Numbered from the stretch's first letter, positions 1 to 6,051 are shown. The stretch is DNA of 6,051 nt from Faecalibacterium sp. UBA7177 (GCA_002491225.1 DKVN01000034.1:42894-48944); one strand, 5' to 3'. Program-made: numbers and translations. The notes: generated by a model not told the origin, from the sequence alone.

Positions 1-450
1 GAGGAAAAGAGCGAGCAGGAGCCGCGCAAGCTCTGGGGCCGCATCGAGGGGGACGTGATCGTGCCCGCGGCCTCCCCCGCCATCACCGCCCAGTGCCTGC
101 GGATCCCGGTGTCGGACGGCCACATGGCGGCGGTGTTCGTCGATTTTGCCAAAAAGCCCTCCAGGGAGGAGATTCTGGCGCGGTGGGCGGCCTTCCGCGG
201 CCCGGCGCAGGAGCTCGACCTGCCCAGCGCGCCCAAGCAATTTTTGCACTATTTTGACGCGCCGGACCGCCCGCAGACCAAACTCGACCGCGACACCGAG
301 CACGGCATGGCCGTCTGTGTCGGGCGGCTGCGGGAGGATACCCAGTACCAGTACAAGTTCGTCTGCCTCTCGCACAACACCCTGCGGGGTGCGGCGGGCG
401 GCGGGGTGCTGCTGGCCGAGCTGCTGGCGGCGAAAGGATACCTCGACTGA
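1..450 (+). CDS. asd: Aspartate-semialdehyde dehydrogenase, C-terminal part (5' truncated by window edge)
   Basis: Frame 1 is open from the first base to a TGA at 448-450, giving the last 149 residues; the true start lies upstream of the window. The enzyme reduces L-4-aspartyl phosphate to L-aspartate 4-semialdehyde with NADPH in the cytoplasm, feeding diaminopimelate, lysine, threonine and methionine synthesis. Visible signatures are RIPVSDGH (window residues 34-41), where by family knowledge the Arg binds substrate and the His is the acid/base catalyst, then DRPQTKLDRD (89-98), GMAVCVGRLRED (102-113) and SHNTLRGAAGG (124-134). This pattern belongs to the archaeal/fungal-type subfamily, not the E. 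coli-type one. The Rossmann domain and active-site Cys are outside the window. The gene is followed by dapA after 121 nt, in pathway order. The GTG at 55 is an internal codon, not a start. Confidence 0.93.
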   Translation, partial: EEKSEQEPRKLWGRIEGDVIVPAASPAITAQCLRIPVSDGHMAAVFVDFAKKPSREEILARWAAFRGPAQELDLPSAPKQFLHYFDAPDRPQTKLDRDTEHGMAVCVGRLREDTQYQYKFVCLSHNTLRGAAGGGVLLAELLAAKGYLD

Positions 451-571
451 GCACGGAGCCCGCCTCCCCTGCCCAAATGGAATCGGGCGGAGCGCGGCAT
501 CACATCGACGCAACAGGCAAAGCAACTAAAGCAACCAGGCAAGCCTACAGGCAAGAAAGGGGTAACTGAGC
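451..571 (+). other. asd-dapA intergenic leader with short repeats
   Basis: This 121-nt gap has no convincing terminator: a weak CCGCC/GGCGG pairing (460-464 with 486-490) is not followed by a T-run. From about 511 the sequence becomes A-rich and repetitive. CAGGCAA occurs three times (514-520, 536-542, 548-554) and AAAGCAAC twice in tandem (519-526, 528-535). The last part carries the dapA ribosome binding site. Read-through from asd into dapA is the simplest reading. I see no clear promoter or riboswitch-like fold. Confidence 0.5.
556..562 (+). promoter_or_regulatory. Ribosome binding site of dapA
   Basis: AAAGGGG lies 9 nt upstream of the ATG at 572. It is a reasonable Shine-Dalgarno match and supports the start that gives the family-typical N-terminus (MKQTIFTGVATALVTP). 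Confidence 0.7.
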
Positions 572-1459
572 ATGAAGCAGACCATCTTTACCGGCGTGGC
601 GACCGCACTGGTCACCCCGATGGGGCCGGACGGCAGCGTAAATTACCAGAAGCTGGATGAGATCCTCGAGCAGCAGATCGCAGGCGGGGTGGACGCGGTG
701 GTGATCTGCGGCACCACCGGCGAGGCGCCGACCCTTGAGGACAAGGAGCATCTCGACTGCATCTCCCGCGCCGTCCAAACGGTGGCGGGCCGCATCCCGG
801 TGATCGCGGGCACCGGCTCGAACAACACCGCCCACGCCATCATGATGTCCAGGGAGGCCAAAACCTTGGGCGCGGACGCGGTGCTGCTGGTGACCCCCTA
901 CTACAACAAGACCAGCCAGATCGGCCTGGTGCGGCACTTTACCGCCATTGCGGACAGCCTGGAGATCCCGGCCATTCTCTACAACGTGCCCTCCCGCACG
1001 GGGGTGAACATCGCCCCCAAGACCGCCAAGGCGCTGGCCGCCCACCCGATGATCCGGGGCATCAAGGAGGCCAGCGGCAACATCAGCCAGATCGCTGAGA
1101 CCGCCATGCTCTGCGGCGACGAGCTGCCGGTCTACTCCGGCAATGACGACCAGATCGTGCCGGTGCTCTCGCTGGGGGGCAAGGGGGTCATCTCGGTGCT
1201 CTCCAACGTGGCCCCCCGCCCCACTCACGACATCTGCGGACTCTGGTTTGAGGGCAAAACGCAGGAGAGCCTTGCTTTGCAGATGAAGTATCTGCCGCTG
1301 GTGAAGGCGCTGTTCAGCGATGTGAACCCGATGCCGGTCAAGGCCGCGATGAATTTGATGGGCATGCAGGTCGGGGACTGCCGCCTGCCGCTGACCACCC
1401 TGAGCGAGGAGACGCTTGCCGGGCTGAAGGCGGAGCTCGCGGCGGTGGGCCTGCTGTAA
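572..1459 (+). CDS. dapA: 4-hydroxy-tetrahydrodipicolinate synthase
   Basis: This 295-residue cytoplasmic TIM-barrel aldolase condenses pyruvate with L-aspartate 4-semialdehyde to 4-hydroxy-tetrahydrodipicolinate, the first committed step to diaminopimelate and lysine. The length matches the usual 290-300 residues. Family landmarks, in order: GVATALVTP near the N-terminus (8-16), CGTTGE (46-51) with the active-site Thr at 48, VTPYYNK (107-113) with the conserved tyrosines, YNVPSRTG (137-144) with Tyr137 and Arg142, and GIKEASGN (163-170), whose Lys165 is the expected Schiff-base lysine (equivalent to E. coli Lys161). VYSGNDD (187-193) and GGKGVISVLSN (202-212) are also typical. The ATG is supported by an upstream AAAGGGG. 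asd lies upstream and dapB starts 97 nt downstream on the same strand. In many bacteria the enzyme is feedback-inhibited by lysine; whether this one is cannot be read here. No oddities were seen. Confidence 0.97.
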   Translation: MKQTIFTGVATALVTPMGPDGSVNYQKLDEILEQQIAGGVDAVVICGTTGEAPTLEDKEHLDCISRAVQTVAGRIPVIAGTGSNNTAHAIMMSREAKTLGADAVLLVTPYYNKTSQIGLVRHFTAIADSLEIPAILYNVPSRTGVNIAPKTAKALAAHPMIRGIKEASGNISQIAETAMLCGDELPVYSGNDDQIVPVLSLGGKGVISVLSNVAPRPTHDICGLWFEGKTQESLALQMKYLPLVKALFSDVNPMPVKAAMNLMGMQVGDCRLPLTTLSEETLAGLKAELAAVGLL

Positions 1460-1485
1460 AAAGCATCCCGAACAAACCGAAAAAC

Positions 1486-1529
1486 CGGCCGCGCCGCCGC
1501 ACCCCTTAGGGCCGTTGACAGCGCGGCCG
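1486..1529. repeat. Perfect 9-bp GC inverted repeat between dapA and dapB
   Basis: CGGCCGCGC (1486-1494) is exactly complementary to GCGCGGCCG (1521-1529), with a 26-nt loop. On the + strand it is followed by AATCGTAAAAAAG, not a T-run, so it is not a canonical terminator for dapA. On the - strand the same hairpin would be followed by GGTTTTTCGG, a terminator-like T5 tract, although no minus-strand gene is recognised nearby. It could act as an mRNA stability or processing element, or block antisense transcription; the role is inference. Confidence 0.5.
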
Positions 1530-1544
1530 AATCGTAAAAAAGCG

Positions 1545-1551
1545 AGGAAGG
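1545..1551 (+). promoter_or_regulatory. Ribosome binding site that fixes the dapB start
   Basis: AGGAAGG lies 5 nt upstream of the ATG at 1557. It favours that ATG over the in-frame TTG at 1515, which would add 14 basic residues before the conserved MTRIIIQGIAGRMG start and lies inside the intergenic inverted repeat. Confidence 0.75.
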
Positions 1552-1556
1552 ACAAC

Positions 1557-2324
1557 ATGACCAGGATCATCATTCAGGGCATTGCGGGCCGGATGGGCCG
1601 GGCGGTGTTTGAGCTGGTTGCCCAGCGGGAGGACTGCGAGGTTGTCGCCGGGGTGGACCGCATCGACCCCGGCCTTGGGGTGCCGGTGGCGGCGCGGATC
1701 GAGGAGCTGCCGGTGCGCGGCGACGTGCTGATCGACTTTTCCAGCCCCGAGGCGACCCGCGCGGCCCTCACCTACTGCCGCGGCGCGCTGCTGCCCTGCG
1801 TGATCTGCACCACCGGGCTGACCGAAGAGGATCAGACCCTGATCCGGCAGGCGGCAAGGACCATCCCGGTGTTCCAGAGCGCCAACATGTCGCTGGGCAT
1901 CAACCTGCTGATGGACCTTGCCCAGAAGGCCGCCCGGCTGCTGGGCCCCGGATACGACGTGGAGATCATCGAAAAGCACCACCACAACAAGCTGGACGCC
2001 CCCAGCGGCACCGCCCTGATGCTGCTCGGCGCGATCCAGCAGGCCGCCGACACCCCCTACGAGCCGGTGGTGTACGGCCGCCACGCCGCCAAGGAGAAGC
2101 GCGGCAGCCGCGAGATCGGCATCCACGCGGTGCGGGGCGGCAGTATCGTGGGCGAGCACGAGGTGCTCTTCTGCGGGCCGGACGAGGTGATCACCCTCTC
2201 GCACAGCGCGGGCTCCCGCAGCGTTTTCGCCAACGGCGCGGTAAATGCGGCCCTGTTCCTGGTCAATTCTGCCAATAAAGTGCCTGGCCTTTACAGCATG
2301 AAGGAGCTTATTCAAAGCCTATGA
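1557..2324 (+). CDS. dapB: 4-hydroxy-tetrahydrodipicolinate reductase
   Basis: This 255-residue cytoplasmic enzyme reduces 4-hydroxy-tetrahydrodipicolinate to tetrahydrodipicolinate with NAD(P)H, directly after DapA. The N-terminal Rossmann motif GIAGRMGR (8-15) binds the nucleotide. DFSSPEAT (60-67) and CTTGLTEED (84-92) are standard cofactor and hinge segments. The catalytic signature EKHHHNKLDAPSGTA (139-153) contains His141 and Lys145, equivalent to E. coli His159 and Lys163, plus the substrate-binding SGT. RGGSIVGEHEVLF (193-205) and the C-terminal FANGAVNAALFL (224-235) also fit. The length is slightly short but within the family range. The start at 1557 is chosen because of AGGAAGG and because the protein then begins at the Rossmann strand; an in-frame TTG at 1515 is less likely. 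The stop codon overlaps the next gene's start as ATGA (2321-2324), which implies translational coupling. Confidence 0.97.
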   Translation: MTRIIIQGIAGRMGRAVFELVAQREDCEVVAGVDRIDPGLGVPVAARIEELPVRGDVLIDFSSPEATRAALTYCRGALLPCVICTTGLTEEDQTLIRQAARTIPVFQSANMSLGINLLMDLAQKAARLLGPGYDVEIIEKHHHNKLDAPSGTALMLLGAIQQAADTPYEPVVYGRHAAKEKRGSREIGIHAVRGGSIVGEHEVLFCGPDEVITLSHSAGSRSVFANGAVNAALFLVNSANKVPGLYSMKELIQSL

Positions 2325-3565
2325 AGTGGAAAAAACCTGCAAAACAGATCTGCCTGCTGCTGGCCGCGGCGCTTTTGTGCTGCCTGCTGCTGCCCGGCTG
2401 CAGCGCGGGGGCCGGGCGGGCCGTGCAGGCACCCGCGCCCTCCCCTGCCCCCACCGCAACGCCCGAACCGGCCCCGACCCCCGAGCCGCAGCCCGAGGTT
2501 ACCGAGATCCGTTTTTCGGCCACCGGCGACAACCTGATCCACAATGGCATCTACGACCAGGCGGCCCGGCGCACGGACGGCAATGGCTACGACTTTTTGC
2601 CCTGCTATGAGCATGTGCGGGCCTTTTACGAGGACTATGACGTCAACTGGATCAACCAGGAAACCCTGCTCACCGACCGGCTGGCCCCCTCGACCTACCC
2701 CTGTTTTTCCACCCCGGGGCAGATGGGGCGGGACCTCTACAGCCTGGGGTTCCGGGTGTTCAGCCTCTCGAACAACCATACCTATGACAAGGGTGCGGAC
2801 GGCCTCGCGGCGACCGGCGAATTTTGGGACACGATGCCGCAGGATGCCCTGACCTGTGGACTCTATGCCGGGCCGGAGGATTACGGGAACATCACGGTAC
2901 AGACGGTCAAGGGAGTGACCATCGCCTACCTCGCCTACACCGAGCACACCAACGGCATCCCCACCCCGCAAAACGCACCGGTCAATGTGATCTACACCAG
3001 CGAGACCGATCTCATGCGCCAGCAGATTGAGCAGGCGCGGGGGCTTGCCGATTTTGTGGTGGTGAGCCTGCACTGGGGAGTGGAGGGCAGCCACACCATC
3101 GCCGACAGCCAGCGGCAGACGGCCCAGCAGCTGGCCGACTGGGGGGCCGACCTCATCCTCGGCACCCACCCCCATGTGGTGCGCGGCACCGAGTGGCTGA
3201 CCGCAGCGGACGGGCGGCGGGCCTTTGTGGCCTATTCCCTGGGCAATTTTCTCAACGCGCAGTCAACCCCGGACACCATGATCGGCGCGGTGCTGGGCTG
3301 CGTGCTGCGCAAGACCACCATGCCGGACGGCGAGGTGATCACCGAGGTCGCCGACCCGGTGCTCTACCCGGTGATCAACCACTACGAGCCGCACTATGCC
3401 AACATCCGGCTCTACTGGCTTTCGGATTACACCGCCGAGCTCGCCCAGAGCCACGGGGTGCGGGGCGAGTACCCCGCGTTCAGCCTCGAATATATCCAGC
3501 GGGTGCTGCGGGACAACATCAACGAGTATCAACCGGTGGCCTGGCTGGAGCGGCAGGCGGGCTGA
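2321..3565 (+). CDS. CapA-family (PGA_cap) lipoprotein, metallophosphatase-like fold
   Basis: This 414-residue protein is predicted to be exported and lipid-anchored. A basic start (MKWKKPAK) is followed by a hydrophobic stretch (about 9-25) and a lipobox LPGC with the lipidated Cys at 27. A Pro/Ala/Thr/Glu-rich linker (about 37-60) then tethers the domain. The globular part (about 61-375) carries CapA-family motifs: SATGDNLIHNG (66-76), NWINQETLL (109-117), SLSNNHTYDKG (148-158), SLHWGVE (249-255), GTHPHVV (281-287) and YSLGNF (305-310). The Asp, Asn and His residues match the metal-binding pattern of calcineurin-like phosphoesterases. CapA proteins were named for poly-gamma-glutamate capsule synthesis, but no capB or capC is visible, so that role is doubtful here. 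The ATG overlaps the dapB stop by four bases. AAGGAG at 2301-2306 is 14 nt upstream, rather far, so coupling probably drives initiation. An envelope or peptidoglycan-related role is inferred from the operon only. Confidence 0.88.
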   Translation: MKWKKPAKQICLLLAAALLCCLLLPGCSAGAGRAVQAPAPSPAPTATPEPAPTPEPQPEVTEIRFSATGDNLIHNGIYDQAARRTDGNGYDFLPCYEHVRAFYEDYDVNWINQETLLTDRLAPSTYPCFSTPGQMGRDLYSLGFRVFSLSNNHTYDKGADGLAATGEFWDTMPQDALTCGLYAGPEDYGNITVQTVKGVTIAYLAYTEHTNGIPTPQNAPVNVIYTSETDLMRQQIEQARGLADFVVVSLHWGVEGSHTIADSQRQTAQQLADWGADLILGTHPHVVRGTEWLTAADGRRAFVAYSLGNFLNAQSTPDTMIGAVLGCVLRKTTMPDGEVITEVADPVLYPVINHYEPHYANIRLYWLSDYTAELAQSHGVRGEYPAFSLEYIQRVLRDNINEYQPVAWLERQAG

Positions 3566-3603
3566 TGCGCCCCCTAAAAAATGCGCCAACAGGTTATGAT
3601 ACC

Positions 3604-3647
3604 AAAAGGGACTGATGCAACGGTAAAATTGCAGCAGTCCCTTTTTT
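3604..3647 (+). terminator. Rho-independent terminator after the capA-like gene (possibly bidirectional)
   Basis: AAAAGGGACTG (3604-3614) pairs perfectly with CAGTCCCTTTT (3635-3645). After a single A/G mismatch, TGCAA (3616-3620) pairs with TTGCA (3629-3633) around an 8-nt loop. T3642-T3647 form the T-run. It starts 38 nt after the stop of the capA-like gene and should end the asd-dapA-dapB operon transcript. Read on the - strand, the stem is preceded by six A and ends in four T, so it may also stop ppk transcription, less strongly because few T follow the stem. Confidence 0.88.
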
Positions 3648-3663
3648 CATATTTGATATGCAG

Positions 3664-3737
3664 GATGCGGTCATGGCCGGATACAAGGGGCCCGAAAGAG
3701 AACGCCCCAAAACCGCATCAAAACCGCATAATGCGGT
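3664..3737. repeat. Cluster of short direct and inverted repeats downstream of ppk
   Basis: An 11-bp unit CAAAACCGCAT is repeated in tandem without a gap (3708-3718, 3719-3729). Its core ACCGCAT is mirrored by ATGCGGT at 3731-3737, a near-perfect palindrome with the second copy, and again at 3665-3671. GGGGC (3687-3691) can also pair with GCCCC (3704-3708). On the - strand ppk transcript the first structure reads ACCGCAT-T-ATGCGGT followed by TTTTGATG, a weak terminator-like element 23 nt after the ppk stop. Alternative pairings between copies are possible. Confidence 0.55.
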
Positions 3738-3759
3738 GGTTCGCTAAGGGCCTCCCGCT

Positions 3760-5943
3760 TTACCGCAGCCCCATCAGCCGGGCCAGAAAACCCTTTTTGT
3801 GCACCGGGCGGCGCCTGGCGGCGGGCTGCTTGGCCCGGGGCTTCGGCTTGGGGCGGGCCGGGGCAGCCGGGGCGGGGGCCACAAAGCCGTCCTTGAAATA
3901 ATCGTAGAGGGCCATCTGGCTGTCCACCAGCGCCTCCCCCTCGGCGGGCTTCACCCGGACATAGCTGCCGTCCGGCTTCATCTGGCGGGCGTTGACGTTA
4001 TCCCGCAGCTCCAGCTCTAAAAGGCCCAGCAGCTTTTTGGCCAGCGCGGCGTCCCGCACCCGCACCCCCACCTCGACCCGGCGCTCGGTGTTGCGGGTGA
4101 GGAAATCGCCCGAGGCGATATAGACCCGCAGCCGCTCCCCTGTGCCAAAGGCGTAGATGCGGGAGTGCTCGAGATACCGGCCGACCAGGCTGCGGATGCG
4201 GATGTTCTCGGTGGCGCCGGGCACCCCGGCCCGCATGCAGCAGATGCCGCGGACAATCATGTCCACCGGAACCCCGGCACAGGAGGCGTCCGAGAGGGCC
4301 AGCATGAGGTCCTTGTCGCTGACCGAGTTGTTCTTGAGCACGATCCGGCTGGGCAGGCCCTGTTTTGCCTGCTCGGTCTCGGCACGGATCTCCCCCAACA
4401 GCACGCTCTTGAAGCAGAGGGGGGCCACCAGCAGCTCGCTGGCGCTCGGGGTCAGCCGCTCGACCGCCAGGTTGTTGAAGACCGCGGCCGCCTCCTCGCC
4501 GATGGCCTGGTTCGCGGTGATAAAGGCGAGGTCGGTGTAGAGTTCGCTCGTCTTTTCGTTGTAGTTGCCGGTGCCGATCTGGGTGATGTAGGAGAACCTG
4601 CCCTCCTTTTTGCGGGTAATGAGGGTCAGCTTGGAATGTACCTTGTAATCGTCGAAGCCATAGATCACGGTACACCCGGCCTGCTCCAGCTCCTTGGACC
4701 AGTCGATGTTGTTCTGCTCGTCAAACCGCGCGCGCAGCTCCACCACCGTCACCACCTCCTTGCCGTTTTCGGCAGCGGCGACAAGGGCCTGGACGATCTG
4801 GGAATCGGCGGCCATGCGGTAGAGGGTCATCTTGATCGAGACGACGGTGGGGTCAAAGGCGGCCTCCATCAGCATCTTGATGAAGGGCCGGATGCTCTGG
4901 TACGGGTAGGCCAGCAGCATATCGTGCTTTGCCACCTGCTCGGTGAGGCTGTACCCGGCCGGGGCCTGCATCGGCTTGGCCGCCGGGTAGAACTGGTCGG
5001 CCAGCCCGTCCGAGGAGAGCCGCCCCGACAGCCGGAACAGGCAGGACAGATCGAGCGGGCTTTTTTGGGTAAAGCACTGCTGCGCGGGCAAAAGCAGCTT
5101 GCCGCAAAGGAACTTGACGATCTCCTGCGGAGGCTCCTGCCAGAACTGCAGCCGCACCGCCGCCAGCTTGCGGCGTTTTTTCAGCAGCTCGCTCATCACC
5201 TCGCGGTAGTCGATGTCGTGGTCGAACATCCCCTCGTCCACCGTGATGTCGGCGTTGCGTGTCACCCGGAAGAGACACTTTTTCTGCAGGGTGTTCTTTT
5301 CAAACACCTGGCCCGCGTAGTGGGCGATCAGCTCCTCCACCAGGCCGAAGCGGGTCACCCCGTCCTCCTTGAGATAGAGCATCCGCTCGAACTGGCTGCT
5401 GATCGGGATGATGCCGTAATATACCTCGTCCGAGCCCTTGTCCTTGAGGGTGGCGCAGAGGTAGATCTGCTGGTTGCGCAAGAACGGGAAGGGGTGCCGG
5501 TGGTCGATGATCTGGGGCGAGAGCACCGGGAAAAGCTCGCTCTGAAAATACTTTTTCCAGAAATGCTCCTGCTCCTTGGTCAGCTTTTCAAAGTTGATCT
5601 TCTCGTAGCCGAGTTTCGCCATCGCGTCCAGCAGCTTTGTGTAGCTTTTGTCGCACTGCTCCTGCAGCTCGGCCACCTTGGGCATGATGGCCTCCAGCTG
5701 CTCGGCGGCGGTCATGTTGGTCTTGTTCTCGGGCTTCTCGTCCTTGAGCAGGGTCTGGTCGTACAGCGAGCCGACCCGCACCATGAAAAACTCGTCCAGG
5801 TTGCTGGCGTAGATGGCGGCAAACTTGAGTCGCTCGCCCAGCGGAACGCTTTTTTCCTTGGCCAGGGCCAGCACCCGCTTGTCAAAATCCAGCCAGCTGA
5901 GCTCCCGGTTGATGAAGATGGGCTCTCTCGGTGTCGTTTCCAT
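3760..5943 (-). CDS. ppk1: Polyphosphate kinase 1
   Basis: This 727-residue enzyme reversibly transfers the ATP gamma-phosphate to growing inorganic polyphosphate. Domains in order: N-terminal (about 9-115) with INRELSWLDF (11-20) and ASNLDEFFMVR (46-56), whose Asn48 fits the nucleotide-binding Asn; the middle domain (about 125-310) with SPQIIDHRHPFPFL (142-155); and two phospholipase D-like C-terminal domains (about 335-500 and 505-680). Active-site residues are intact: Arg376 in LYRMA, Arg406 in RARFDEQNN, the phospho-accepting His436 in YKVHSKLTLI, and His593 in YLEHSRIY; these correspond to E. coli Arg375, Arg405, His435 and His592. From about 689 a 39-residue Pro/Ala/Lys/Arg-rich tail extends past the conserved fold. 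The ATG at 5943-5941 is chosen because GGGGAGGA sits 7 nt upstream; an in-frame TTG at 6045 would add 34 unconserved residues. The gene is convergent with the dap operon. No ppx or pho gene is visible. Confidence 0.97.
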   Translation of the reverse strand: METTPREPIFINRELSWLDFDKRVLALAKEKSVPLGERLKFAAIYASNLDEFFMVRVGSLYDQTLLKDEKPENKTNMTAAEQLEAIMPKVAELQEQCDKSYTKLLDAMAKLGYEKINFEKLTKEQEHFWKKYFQSELFPVLSPQIIDHRHPFPFLRNQQIYLCATLKDKGSDEVYYGIIPISSQFERMLYLKEDGVTRFGLVEELIAHYAGQVFEKNTLQKKCLFRVTRNADITVDEGMFDHDIDYREVMSELLKKRRKLAAVRLQFWQEPPQEIVKFLCGKLLLPAQQCFTQKSPLDLSCLFRLSGRLSSDGLADQFYPAAKPMQAPAGYSLTEQVAKHDMLLAYPYQSIRPFIKMLMEAAFDPTVVSIKMTLYRMAADSQIVQALVAAAENGKEVVTVVELRARFDEQNNIDWSKELEQAGCTVIYGFDDYKVHSKLTLITRKKEGRFSYITQIGTGNYNEKTSELYTDLAFITANQAIGEEAAAVFNNLAVERLTPSASELLVAPLCFKSVLLGEIRAETEQAKQGLPSRIVLKNNSVSDKDLMLALSDASCAGVPVDMIVRGICCMRAGVPGATENIRIRSLVGRYLEHSRIYAFGTGERLRVYIASGDFLTRNTERRVEVGVRVRDAALAKKLLGLLELELRDNVNARQMKPDGSYVRVKPAEGEALVDSQMALYDYFKDGFVAPAPAAPARPKPKPRAKQPAARRRPVHKKGFLARLMGLR

Positions 5944-6051
5944 TGCTCGTTCCTCCCCAGAGGCCGCGGGGCTGCGCCCGCACGGCCCGATCCATGCGTG
6001 AGATAAATGTGTGATGCGACGATGATAAGCGCCGCGCCGCCGCAAAGCGGC
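5944..6051 (-). other. 5' leader region of ppk1 with GC hairpins, truncated by the window edge
   Basis: No gene is recognised here. A hairpin pairs GGCC (5962-5965) and GCGGG (5966-5970) with CCCGC (5977-5981) and GGCC (5984-5987), with a two-base bulge. It ends a few bases before the ribosome binding site in the ppk transcript. At the window edge GCCGC (6039-6043) pairs with GCGGC (6047-6051) around AAA; this stem may continue beyond the window. A less GC-rich stretch (about 6000-6028) would suit a promoter, but I could not find a convincing -35/-10 pair. Confidence 0.4.
5951..5958 (-). promoter_or_regulatory. Ribosome binding site of ppk1
   Basis: Read on the minus strand, this is GGGGAGGA, with 7 nt between it and the ATG at 5943. 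It is a near-ideal Shine-Dalgarno sequence and rules in favour of this start over the upstream in-frame TTG. Confidence 0.8.

Noticed and set aside
460..490. CCGCC/GGCGG pairing as a terminator after asd
   Set aside because: Only five base pairs with a long loop and no following T-run, so it probably does not separate asd from dapA.
451..571. Lysine riboswitch or attenuator before dapA
   Set aside because: The gap is too short for the roughly 170-nt L-box and lacks a terminator/antiterminator pair. Such an element, if present, would more likely lie upstream of asd, outside the window.
1515..1540. Perfect TTGACA (1515-1520) as a promoter -35 for dapB
   Set aside because: The only A/T-rich -10 candidate (TAAAAA, 1535-1540) is 14 nt away and a poor match, and TTGACA falls inside the loop of the intergenic hairpin. 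A promoter is not supported.
545..1573. 342-codon open frame on the - strand opposite dapA
   Set aside because: It is fully antisense to a clear dapA, has His/Gly/Arg-rich low-information composition, and is expected from strong G/C third-position bias. No domain motif is recognisable.
1506..2315. 269-codon open frame on the - strand opposite dapB
   Set aside because: It mirrors dapB in the frame kept open by its codon bias, and no protein family signature is visible.
2312..3175. 287-codon open frame on the - strand opposite the capA-like gene
   Set aside because: Shadow of the capA-like coding frame; Gly/Val/Arg-rich with no motif and no ribosome binding site noted.
3581..3901. 106-codon + strand open frame across the convergent intergenic region
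   Set aside because: It runs through the terminator hairpin and repeats and into antisense ppk1. No conserved motif is visible.
4165..6006. 613-codon open frame on the + strand opposite ppk1
   Set aside because: It is antisense to an intact ppk1 with all catalytic residues. The translation is Leu/Gly/His/Asp-rich with no recognisable fold, as usual for shadow frames in GC-rich genes.

Overview
The window is a compact, G+C-rich bacterial stretch carrying four complete genes and the 3' end of a fifth. It looks like an anaerobic, high-G+C Bacillota (Clostridia, perhaps Oscillospirales-like). This placement rests on an archaeal/fungal-type aspartate-semialdehyde dehydrogenase next to dapA and dapB, a CapA-like lipoprotein with a typical bacterial lipobox, and strong AGGAGG-type ribosome binding sites. 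It is inference; no marker in the window fixes the taxon.

Positions 1-3565 (+ strand) form a probable operon: asd (3' end only), dapA, dapB and a capA-like lipoprotein gene. Asd makes L-aspartate 4-semialdehyde. DapA condenses it with pyruvate, and DapB reduces the product to tetrahydrodipicolinate. This is the committed route to diaminopimelate (peptidoglycan cross-links) and lysine. The intergenic gaps are 121 and 97 nt with no convincing rho-independent terminator, and dapB overlaps the capA-like gene by an ATGA, so the last two genes are probably translationally coupled. The link between diaminopimelate synthesis and an exported CapA/metallophosphatase-fold lipoprotein is the most interesting contextual feature here.

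Positions 3566-3759 are a convergent intergenic junction. It holds a strong hairpin plus T-run terminator at 3604-3647, probably serving the operon and perhaps both strands, and a cluster of short direct and inverted repeats nearer the end of ppk.

Positions 3760-5943 (- strand) encode a full-length polyphosphate kinase 1 with all recognisable catalytic residues and a Pro/Ala/Lys/Arg-rich C-terminal tail. Positions 5944-6051 are its 5' leader, with a strong Shine-Dalgarno sequence and a GC hairpin; no other gene is visible there.

I see no mobile element, CRISPR array, tRNA, rRNA or toxin/defence locus. Most of the window is ordinary housekeeping metabolism, and I do not think it contains a striking undescribed system. 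The findings are modest contextual and structural observations.
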